From Plasmodium coatneyi (lineage: Eukaryota > Apicomplexa > Aconoidasida > Haemosporida > Plasmodiidae): a stretch of 64,000 nucleotides of DNA. The stretch covers positions 1,426,001 through 1,490,000 of the forward strand of contig NC_033568.1 in NCBI RefSeq assembly GCF_001680005.1, read 5' to 3'. The stretch's first letter is position 1; the number at the start of each line of letters is the position of its first letter. Position numbers and translations under genes: made by a program. Positions 37,720 to 46,697 of this stretch are shown here, piece after piece. The notes beneath the pieces are model-generated. The model was given only the letters and a program-made list of their open reading frames with translations, was not told the origin of the DNA and made no database searches.

Positions 37720-40253
37720 ATGAAAACAAATCAGAAATGCTTCTTCTTCCTTCTGAACAAAAGGCATTATAACCCCCCAAGCAAGAGGAAATGGAGTAAG
37801 CAAAACGATAAGTACAAAACGAGGAGGCCCCTGGCGGAGAATTCAAATGTACACAAAATTAACATTAAGGGGGAATACTGGAAGCAGAAACATGTGAACA
37901 AACAGTTTGTTGTGGAAAATGGGAACCAAGATATGATAAATGAAAAGACAAGTTTGAATTTTTTTGGCTATCCAAATATATCACTGCATAGCAAATTGGG
38001 GGGCAGCTTATATATTGAACAGATGGACGAAATAACTCTATGTGTAATTATGAATAAATGCATAAAAGAGAACATCTTGGAAAGTTTCATTTGGAAGAAT
38101 CTGCTAAACAGGTGCACAAGAATTGCGCACAAAGTGAATGGAAATGTGTTAAGCTATATATTTAAATATGCCTCACAGGCAATTTTTTATAACCACTATT
38201 TTTTTCTGACCATGCTTGGGAATATCTCCACCAATTTGTATTCCCTAAATATAAAAAACTGTGCAAATATACTCTATGCAATGAATAATAATAGCAGTTA
38301 TTATAATGAAGAGGTATACAAAAAGGTGGTAGAACACAGTGCTCTGCTTATCTTGAACAGAAACGACATCGATGTTAATAGTGTGTTAAGTCTGATCAGC
38401 TCGTTTTACACCTTTAATAGCAGTTCCACAGATTGGTGCAACCCCGACGATGGGAACTGCTTAAACATTAGGAAAAATGTGAACAACGCGTATTTACTGT
38501 TCGATAGCATTGCGAAAACGTTTAATAGGTACGATCTGGATTTGAGTGAAATTGACTCTGTGTGCTCGGCTCTCCTTGTTTATTGCCAACTGGATAGGGT
38601 CAACTTGTTCTTTCAGGAGAGGAACAGAAATGTGATAGACAAGTTGGTAAGCTACCTGAACGACCATATTGAAAAGTTAAATATAAAACACATATCCATT
38701 TTATGCTTTGCGGATTGTATTTTTACCAAGGGGAAATACTTGAAGTGGAATTATATCTTTGCAAAAATTGAAAAAGAGTGTTACATGCTGGATAACAACT
38801 ACCTGAGTATTTTGTTCTACGCACTGAAGGATAAACTGGCGCAGCGGAAGAGGATTTACAAAATTATTTACAACCATATTTTGAATGATGTAAGTAACAC
38901 TTCATTGGAAAATATATCCCTGGTGACATACCCCTTTTTGAAATGTGCCATCTTCGAAGAATCGCACAATAGGTGGGGACGCAACGGCAGTAAAAACCTT
39001 CCACAGAAGGAGAGCGGGAAGAAGAATGTCTACACCAAAGGGGACGAAGTAGCTACCTCTGCAGATGAAGGTACTAAAAATTTGGAAGTAAAATTAAGCC
39101 ATTCTTTTCACCTATTTAACGATTTCCTGTACGGAAAGGTGAAATACAATATAAATAACTTCACCATATTTCAAGTGTACTTAATTTTTAAAGGGTTGTA
39201 CGAATCCAAGTTGGCAAATGATAAAGTAGAGCAGTTAAAAGAAGAGATCACGAAACGGATATGTAGAGACGTGCATAGCATGCCGGCGTATTTATTAACG
39301 TACTGTATGAAAATTGTAACGGATAACAGCGTAAGGGATAGCGAATTAATAACTCTGTTGAAGAACGTCAGTTTGGTGTACCTGCATATGTATAAGAAAA
39401 TTTACCTGGGCGACGTGGACTATACGATTAACGAAGGTTCCACGCTGATAGAGGATTACTACAGTAGTGTGCGGGAAGATGAAGACCCGTCCAAGAGCGA
39501 CATAACCTTTCTGTACAATGAGAAAAAAAAGGAAGTGAATTATTTATCCGAAAAGTATGTACTAAATTTGAATTTATTCAATGAAGAATTTAAGCACCTA
39601 CGTAAAAAGTTTGGAATCGAAAGGGAACAAATTGAAAAGACGCTTACACATTCGCAGAACTTTTTTTTTAATTATTATTTGAAGGAAAAGCAGCTAGCTA
39701 TTTTTTTTTACTTTTCCATCATGATGGGGGAGAATGAGGCGCTATCATATTTTAACGAAGTTAAGCAAGTTGTGCAGGATCGAATGGCACACGGAGAGTT
39801 GAAATTCAGCCCACCCAGCATTCTGCGCATATTAAGATCGATGGACCATCTGCACATGGTTCAGAAGGACAATGTCTTTTTTAGCACCCTCTTGCGGCAG
39901 CTGTGCGATGAGATATACTCCCTGGACCTAACTACATTTTTGCAATTCCTGTCTATATTTCATAAGAACAGAATTTCTCACTACTACTTTTTGAGGAAGG
40001 CCAGATACATAGTCAGCATGAACAGGTAACCAGAAGATGGCGATCGTGGGTGAATCAACGCGTGTGTAATACATGTGTACAAAATAGGCGAACACCGTGC
40101 AACACGCTGTCTAACCGTTTGTTCCACTGAACAATGAGCGAAGTAATTAAATGATATATATTTTTTTCTTTTTTTTTACGCAGGTATGAATTTAGCAGGA
40201 GTTCGCTGCTGAACGTTAAGAACATGATTTTCGAATTAGGCAAGTTTTTATAA
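37720..40253 (+). CDS. Conserved-looking protein of unknown function, two exons
   Basis: Exon 1 is 37720-40025 and exon 2 is 40184-40253. The open frame would stop at 40027-40029, but AG/GTAACC at 40025/40026 is a good donor. The acceptor ends at 40183 after a T-rich tract. The phase-2 junction gives Arg, then YEFSRSSLLNVKNMIFELGKFL and TAA, for 791 residues. The N-terminus (MKTNQKCFFFLLNKRHYN, then a Lys/Arg-rich stretch) could be a mitochondrial or apicoplast targeting sequence. The rest is almost all helical, with repeating hydrophobic patterns such as the NCANILYAMNNN and LSSILFYALKDK-like blocks. This suggests a helical-repeat organelle RNA-binding protein of the apicomplexan HPR/RAP type, but no diagnostic motif or RAP domain is visible. 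Function is unknown. Confidence 0.8.
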
Positions 40254-40295
40254 CAAAAAAATAAAAAAATGGTAGTAGGAAAAGGGGAGTGAATC

Positions 40296-40452
40296 AAATT
40301 AAGCGGCAAATGAATCAAGCAAATTAAGAGACAAAATGAATCAATCAAATTAAAGGGCAAAATGAATCAATCAAATTAAGCGGCAAAATGAATCAATCAA
40401 ATTAAACGGCAAAATAAATCAATCAAATTAAGAGGCAAAATGAAGGAAAATC
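40296..40452 (+). repeat. 26-bp minisatellite in 3' flank
   Basis: Five to six tandem copies of a unit close to aaattaagcggcaaaatgaatcaatc (26 bp). The first copy is 25 bp and later copies differ at a few positions (agag, aagg, aacg variants). The array lies just after the stop of the 37720 gene and is probably in its 3' UTR. Confidence 0.9.
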
Positions 40453-40453
40453 A

Positions 40454-41036
40454 AATAAATTGCAACTAGCACTACCATTAATAATAGTGGCAAGGAAGTG
40501 TACGCAAATATGAACAAACAGGTAAACGAATGGATAAACAAATAAATGTACGAATTGCCGAGTGGCCAAATAGACGAATGAAATCTGCGCAGCGTAGATA
40601 CATTAACCCCGCGATGAAGTGTACTAAAATTTGGAGAATTTTAATATAGCACAAAATGGGGGTGGGGTGGACGAAAACAGTTTAGGAGTTTTTTTTAATT
40701 TTTTTTTCCTAAACGGGTAGGTACATATATTCCACAATGGTGAACTCATAGCACCACAGCTTTTGTTATTCTTATTATGTACCTCTTATCATGGGTGATG
40801 TGCTCCCTTCTGACAGTAGACGTTGACACACCTTTCGCGTGTTTCTCTGTTGTGCTGCTTCAACTTTCCTTTTTATTTATTGTATTTTTTTTTTAAGTAA
40901 TATTTTGTGCCTACTCACCGGTAAAGTGGCTGTTCTGGCGCTATACACTCAGAGTTCTGACTGCACATTGCTCATTTTGTAACTCCCCAGCGGAGTGGTC
41001 TTCTTTGTTTATCGCATTTTTTTTTTTTAAGCACAT
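40454..41036. other. Convergent intergenic spacer
   Basis: A short AT-rich region after the minisatellite separates the 37720 gene (+) and the first histidine-phosphatase-like gene (-). It has T-runs near 40690, 40886 and 41019 and nothing else recognisable. Confidence 0.5.
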
Positions 41037-44000
41037 TTAGTCCTTACAGTAGGCCTTTTTCTCGAAACCCTTGTAAAGAACCTTAACACTTTCGTGGTCA
41101 ATTTCATATTGTTCCTCTCCGTCCTCATCTTCATATTTGCTGAGGTTAAATACGACAACACTGGAATTTCTCATTTTGTGATTTCTTGCCTTGTGTGGTG
41201 CTTTTAAGAAGCTTTTAAAGAAACTTTGAAACCACACACTGTGACCAAAAATGATGAAGATATTATTTGGATCACCAAAAATGTACGAGAGGGTATCCTG
41301 GAATCTACTCTGATGTTTTTTTTCAGCCATTTTAACTTTCTCCTTTATCAAAGCATCAACATCTTGACTAACGTAATTCTTAGTCGTGGGGGTAACATAC
41401 TTATGGTAGAAATTGTACAAAGTAATTGAGTCTGCATTTCTACTAAGTTCCTGTAGTGACTTTAGCACATATACATATTCCCCAGATGTTTTGAACCGAT
41501 CCTCCATAGCAATGAAACAACTTGTAATGGCTCTTCTTAAATCGGAACATAAGACAACACTTTTATATTTGGTGTTATTAAGAACATCGATGTGTTCCTT
41601 TATACTCATGCTAGGCATATTTTCTGATTTGTATTGTTCATCAAGATATTCCGGTGGTATGCCAACTTCACCTTCGAAGGCATCTAAGTTGCCGGAGCTT
41701 TCTTCCTCTTCCTTCTCTTCTTTTTCATCTTCTTTTTCGTCTTCCATTTCATCTTCTTTTTCGTCTTCCATTTCATCTTCTTTTTCGTCTTCTTTTTCAT
41801 CTTCGTTTTCGTCTACTCTTTCGTCTTCTTTTTCATCTTCGTTTTCGTCTTCCCTTTCGTCTTCCTTTTCTTCCTGTTCTTCTGTTACTTCTTCTTTTAC
41901 TTCTTCTTTTACTTCTTCCTTTACTTCATCTTTTACTTCTTCCTTTACTTCCTCTTTTACTTCTTCCTTTACTTCCTCTTTTACTTCTTCCTTTTCTTTC
42001 TTTTTTTTTCTTCTAAAAATAATTTTTTTTTTTTTTTTCTTTTTTTCTTTCTTTTGCTTTTTTTTTTTCTTCTTCTTTCCTTTCTTTTCTACTTTTTCGT
42101 CACTGTTTATGCACTTTAGCTCTTCAAGTTGGCTGTCAATACTATTTATACTTACCAAACCATCAAAATATTGTTCATTCATTTTGGAGGTACTGGTGGC
42201 AGGATCGACGTTAAGTAATCTATCAGAGAAATCTTCATCATTGAGACTGGAGTTACTTCTGCTATGACGGAAACCCTTCCGAATGCCAATCCATCTTAAT
42301 TTCAGATGTCTTTTCTTCGGAAATTCTACGGTACTGCTGTGTTTACTTCCTTGTTTGGTATCTACGGTGCTAGAGCTGCTTGCTGTTCGCCCTCCAAAGG
42401 TTGATATTTGATCGGTAGAACCCGTGGATGCTCTCCTCCGATATCTCCCAAGTCCGGGACCTTTGGCCGCAGCTTTATCAGAATGTGGAATTTTGCAATC
42501 GCCAGATTTGACATCCTTGGGTTCCTCTACTTTGGGTGCAGTCTCCTCGGTTATAGTATCTCCTTTAGGTGTAGACATTTCTGTTGGACCCGCTTCAGGT
42601 GCAGCTGCGAGTGCGTCTTCGGTACGTATCGGTTCGGGGCTCACCTCCATGGGTTCATTACATTTCTCTTGCAGCAGACTTTCTGTATCGGCCTTAGCTG
42701 TCATATCTTGCTCTTCGTGCTCCTCTTCATTTTCATTTTCATATTCCTCATCATCATAATCATCCTCATCGCCCAAAACACATTCCTCTTGCAATTCTAC
42801 AGTTTCCAATTCGCTCCCTATGGTTTTGTGTGTTTTTCCCTTTTCACTTGCATTTTTTTGTTTATTTCCTTTTTTCCTTTTTTTTACCTTTTTGAGTTTT
42901 TGTTTTTTTTTCTTTCCCTTTTTACATTTTTGTGCGTGGGAAGGTTTCCTATTAACCGGCATAATACCTGGTCCTTCTGGCATGTGGGGATGCATATTTT
43001 GCGCTACATTCATGGAGGAATCTTTCACATGTGTTTGACTGACGGAAGGAGGCATGGTTTGTGCCATGTCCATTCCTGGACCTGGTATCGTAGGTATATT
43101 CGAGTTGGAGCTAGTCGTAATAGGTGCATTTGGTAGAGAACCTGGAATTTCTGCTAGATTTGGCGTAGAGCCCGGTACTGTGGGTAGATTAGGAGTGGAA
43201 TATCCACATGCTGGGTCCATCATAGCAGGCATGCGTCTCATTCTGTGTCCTCCTCCATTAGCTTTTGTCCAAGGATTTAAATTTCCTTTAGAAGGAATTT
43301 TTTTTAACAATTTAGCTTTAAAACCTGACAAGGTCGATTTGGAATTTTTAAATGAATTATCTTCATCCTCATCTGATGAGTCTTCTTCATCCTCTTCGCC
43401 GGATGAGACATAACCTTCATCTCCTGCAATTTTACGAGGCACGAATTTAGCTCCTTTGTAAAGTAACCCGTCAAAATATCCATCACAAATATCTTTAAAA
43501 TGCTCTTCTAATTCAGTTAGCTCTTCATCCCCGTCACAAATTCTTGCATAATTCCTTTCTTCTTCAGTTGTTCTATAATAAAAATCATCACAAATACTGA
43601 CGTAGTTTTCTTCTTCCACGGTAACAGCGTCAAAATCTCCATCACATAGTTTACCATAGAAGGCATCCATCTCCTTCGTGGCTTTTTCTAATAACTGCAA
43701 TTGTTTAAGTCCTTCTTGTACAAGCAAGTCGGCATTTCCTCTATCATCGATGCTGTCTTTTAAAAATTTGGATAATTCGATAGACTCCTGTATACCCGAT
43801 TTACTCAGTGGAGAGTCAATTAAATTGGACCTTCTACTAAATAGAAAAAACATTTCGTAAAAGAACAAAAGAAAAATGTTTAAAAAATTCTTGGTTGTTA
43901 CCTTTTTGTTAAATATGCTGTTCCATATTGATTCACTATGTCTAATAAAATAAACCGTTTTCGTTTGGACGTTTTTTTTAACGGGTCCATCATAGGAACC

Positions 44001-44393
44001 GGATTCTTCACGTGTACCCCCTGCTGCTGATGATGATGTTTCTTTTGTTACCTTATTTTTCCCACGCTTTTTCTGTTTTTCTAGTTGAATGTGTTTGTAT
44101 TTGTTAAACAGTAGGAGTCTCTTAAAGCAATAAATGATCAACTTTATTTTTATCAGGACGCCAAGAACAGCCACAGACATTTTGACAAGATGTAAAGGCG
44201 TAAAAATAATGGGATGGAGGGTTGTCAATTCGGGATCTGTTTCTTTAACTTGACGTTGTTTTCTTCTACCTACTTTTCGCTCAGGTTTTTCTTCCACTAC
44301 GTAACTTTTTCTGTGCTTAAGTATTTCTCCTATTAGTCCTTTTTCTGTTCTTCCCTTCCACTTGTTACGTAACCACGTGTTAGCACGTGACAT
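41037..44393 (-). CDS. Membrane-anchored histidine-phosphatase-like protein, paralogue 1 (expanded)
   Basis: The start is uncertain. The open frame reaches 44447 but begins with GTG, and the first ATG is at 44393 (MSRANTWLRN), giving 1,118 residues. The histidine phosphatase (phosphoglycerate-mutase-like) core is split. The catalytic block FIRHSESIWN is near 43932-43960, with RHS in place of the usual RHG. A hydrophobic stretch and DSPLSKSG follow. After about 700 low-complexity residues come CSDLRRA (second Arg), LQELSRN (acid residue) and FGHSVWF (second His, near 41240). N-terminal hydrophobic segments (VLIKIKLIIYCFKRLLLF) suggest membrane anchoring. The insert holds K/E repeats (EEVK about nine times, then EDEKEDE units) and polybasic runs. 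It is 36-50% similar by eye to the next gene in the conserved blocks. A phosphatase activity is inferred, and the substrate is unknown. Confidence 0.85.
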   Translation of the reverse strand: MSRANTWLRNKWKGRTEKGLIGEILKHRKSYVVEEKPERKVGRRKQRQVKETDPELTTLHPIIFTPLHLVKMSVAVLGVLIKIKLIIYCFKRLLLFNKYKHIQLEKQKKRGKNKVTKETSSSAAGGTREESGSYDGPVKKNVQTKTVYFIRHSESIWNSIFNKKVTTKNFLNIFLLFFYEMFFLFSRRSNLIDSPLSKSGIQESIELSKFLKDSIDDRGNADLLVQEGLKQLQLLEKATKEMDAFYGKLCDGDFDAVTVEEENYVSICDDFYYRTTEEERNYARICDGDEELTELEEHFKDICDGYFDGLLYKGAKFVPRKIAGDEGYVSSGEEDEEDSSDEDEDNSFKNSKSTLSGFKAKLLKKIPSKGNLNPWTKANGGGHRMRRMPAMMDPACGYSTPNLPTVPGSTPNLAEIPGSLPNAPITTSSNSNIPTIPGPGMDMAQTMPPSVSQTHVKDSSMNVAQNMHPHMPEGPGIMPVNRKPSHAQKCKKGKKKKQKLKKVKKRKKGNKQKNASEKGKTHKTIGSELETVELQEECVLGDEDDYDDEEYENENEEEHEEQDMTAKADTESLLQEKCNEPMEVSPEPIRTEDALAAAPEAGPTEMSTPKGDTITEETAPKVEEPKDVKSGDCKIPHSDKAAAKGPGLGRYRRRASTGSTDQISTFGGRTASSSSTVDTKQGSKHSSTVEFPKKRHLKLRWIGIRKGFRHSRSNSSLNDEDFSDRLLNVDPATSTSKMNEQYFDGLVSINSIDSQLEELKCINSDEKVEKKGKKKKKKKQKKEKKKKKKKIIFRRKKKKEKEEVKEEVKEEVKEEVKEEVKDEVKEEVKEEVKEEVTEEQEEKEDEREDENEDEKEDERVDENEDEKEDEKEDEMEDEKEDEMEDEKEDEKEEKEEEESSGNLDAFEGEVGIPPEYLDEQYKSENMPSMSIKEHIDVLNNTKYKSVVLCSDLRRAITSCFIAMEDRFKTSGEYVYVLKSLQELSRNADSITLYNFYHKYVTPTTKNYVSQDVDALIKEKVKMAEKKHQSRFQDTLSYIFGDPNNIFIIFGHSVWFQSFFKSFLKAPHKARNHKMRNSSVVVFNLSKYEDEDGEEQYEIDHESVKVLYKGFEKKAYCKD
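41700..42075 (-). repeat. EEVK / DEKE coding repeats plus polylysine
   Basis: On the coding strand, a polylysine tract (near 42025-42075) is followed by about nine 12-bp units coding E-E-V-K (41885-41995). About twelve units coding E-D-E-K-type tetrapeptides follow (41705-41880). All are inside the insert of paralogue 1. They are near-identical at DNA level, so slippage is likely. Confidence 0.85.
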
Positions 44394-44500
44394 TGGAAGG
44401 GAGCAGCACCGCTGCAATGGTACACTTTGCCGTCTTCGCCACTCCACGGTATCTAATACACCCTAGGAGCGGTGGCGGGGGGTGATTTATTCGAATTCAA

Positions 44501-45131
44501 ATGAACTGCACGAATAAGTTCATTCGTACATACTTTGACAAGGTGTTAGATTCAAAATCATCATACATATACGTGTTTTCTACGCGCTCGTGTGGCTTCG
44601 AAATATTCAGGAGCTCCAACGCGTCTGTCTGATGAATCTATCCGATCAGCCCGCCCGACGCGTCACTCCGATGTGCCCATACCTAATGGCATATTTTTCC
44701 CAGTGGAAAAAAAGGCGCCCTTCCCGAGGGAGCAACAATACATACACCACGAGTTTTGTCTCCTGGCACTGTTGGCGCCCCTTGCGTTCGGGGAGGAAAA
44801 ACTTGTTGAGAAGAAATTCAGTGCAACGACCCCCCCGGTTATGCGCCTTTATACGGGCAGCGCACCGGAAGGTCTAAAGTAGCTCAAAAAATGATACATA
44901 CATCTAACCACGCAGACGGAAATCGGAAAAAGTATCATAGGGGTTCTCCTGGAATCCCTCCGAGCCCCTCTCAGGAACTTGGACTATACATTTTCCCGCA
45001 AGTACATGGATATCTCTCCGTATGTACGCCATTGGACAAATAAAGACGTATTCATTCGTGAGAATAATTCATATGCTCGTGAAAGCGAATTGAAAAAAAG
45101 GAAATTAAAAAAAAAATTAAAAACTGCGTGA
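44501..45131 (+). CDS. Candidate small spliced gene of unknown function
   Basis: Several adjoining stretches look protein-like. A start exon (ATG at 44501: MNCTNKFIR) could splice with a GTACAT donor at 44526 to an acceptor ending at 44610. From 44611 a frame without stops runs to 44879 and encodes a Pro-rich sequence including SDVPIPNGIFFPVEKKAPF and HHEFCLLALLAPLAFGEE. The same frame is open again from about 44901 to 45131 and encodes YTFSRKYMDISPYVRHW and a Lys-rich tail. Two in-frame stops (44880, 44892) separate the last two blocks and could lie in a short intron, either donor 44838 to acceptor 44915 or donor 44872 to acceptor 44940. I cannot choose. It yields about 155-165 residues with no family I recognise. 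The start is only 107 bp from the divergent neighbour. It could instead be a pseudogene. Confidence 0.35.
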
Positions 45132-46428
45132 ACATGCAAAGGAGAAGAAATGGGGGATGTCAAACTGCGGAAGATAAGGGTAGTCATCAATCAATTAATA
45201 AACAAATTAGCACTTCAAAATAAGTCAAATTTAATAAATCAGAAATTATTAACCTGAACTGATTAAACAGAACAGATTTACCAGAACATATTTTAAACAG
45301 AACTGATTAATACATGTCAGTTATGTTAGATTAAGTCCACCTAAGTTGGTATTATTAGATTTCGTTTGGTCCAGTCTAATATATTCTTATTTTCTTATCA
45401 TATAATTAAAAAATATATAAAATCTAAAAAAAAAAAAAAATTAACATAAACATAAACAACGAATTCATAATTCATATAAACTCGTATGGGAGGATATTAA
45501 AAAGGAACAAGACTTTTTTTTTTTTTTTTTGTTCTCATTTTTATTTTAATGTAAAATGAGAACAAAAAAAAAAAAACAAAAAAAAAAGAAAAAGCCTTTA
45601 TGAATGCGTGCGCGCATATGGTAAGATCATATCAGATAGGAAAAAATAGAATACTTCAAGGAGAAAAAAAGCGCCAAGAAAAAAAAAAAAATACAGAAAC
45701 ATGCAATATGAAATATGAAGGAAAGAAAAAATAAATAAATGCGTATGGCGGGATATATAAAATTAAAAATGTATACGAAAACATATTTTTTCTAGATCCA
45801 TACAAAATGGTAGAATAAATATGCAATAGTAAACGAAAAAAAACTAGGGCTTGGAAAAAGGTAGAAAAATTTAGAAAAAAAAAATTCAAAAAAGGTTAGC
45901 AAAAAAAGTACAAAGGTTTGGCAAAAAAAAGAAAAACGTTTTCGAAAAATATAAGAATTTTGATAAAGTAAAAAAAAAGGAAGTAATAGAATTAAAATGA
46001 GATAAAACAAATAAAGTTGGAAGATGAAATTTGCTTTTATTTATGTTACAGTGGTATCAAAAAGCTGAAAAAAGTGTAATAATTGCGCCCCGCTTATGTG
46101 CATTCGCGCAACTCGCGCAATTCGCGCTATTTGTGTAGTTACAGCAAAAAATGCCGAGAAAAAAAAGCCGCAATGTGTGTACGCAATGACTGATGAGAAG
46201 AACTAGGCATCACTATGAATGGGTACGCATTTTATGCATACTGCAGGTATAACGAAAAAAATTGTAAAAAATTACGTACAGTTTTGTACATGTGCATATT
46301 GCTTCGCATTAATTTGTAGTCTTTTTTTTTTTTTTTACGACAGATTTTCTATCGTAACGTTGACCTTCCGGCACTCTTGAAGACACATGTTGTCCTCACA
46401 ATTTTGTCCGCTGACGCGGTAACGGCCT

Positions 46429-46460
<32 letters not shown>

Positions 46461-46697
46461 TGTCCTCCCCAACTGCGTTCGTTCATTCGATCGAGCAGTC
46501 TACTTTTTTCAACCTCCGGCACAAACGCTTTTTTGGTGTGTAAAATTTCCCTGGGTTGGTCATATTACGTTCCGTGGCAGGGCATCACGGGGCACCCCCC
46601 TTTTGCTCAGTCTCTTCCAGGACATTGGCAACTTATCCAAACGGTGAACGTCTTTCTGTTGCTTTTCTCCCGTTTGACTTACCAACCGCAGCAGCGT
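45132..46697. other. AT-rich spacer downstream of paralogue 2
   Basis: Very AT-rich, with numerous A/T homopolymers, including about 22 T near 46438-46461. It contains the strong hairpin described separately. No coding exon is supported apart from the candidate gene's end. It is presumably the 3' UTR of paralogue 2 and the 3' flank of the candidate small gene. Confidence 0.5.
45518..45576. repeat. 24-bp perfect inverted repeat (hairpin)
   Basis: A left arm of T-run plus GTTCTCATTTT (45518-45541) is followed by an 11-nt spacer and a right arm of AAAATGAGAAC plus A-run (45553-45576). Eleven mixed bases pair perfectly and are extended by about 13 T:A pairs. It lies 3' of both flanking genes, so a transcript-end structure or a replication-slippage product are both possible. 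Confidence 0.85.

Noticed and set aside
41413..42267. 284-codon Ser/Phe-rich frame on plus strand
   Set aside because: Exact antisense of the EEVK/EDEK and lysine repeats of paralogue 1; the composition follows from that repeat.
44865..44881. VMRLYTGSAPEGLK resembling the Sec61-beta signature
   Set aside because: Sec61-beta has a transmembrane helix directly after this motif; here a stop follows and no such helix is encoded.
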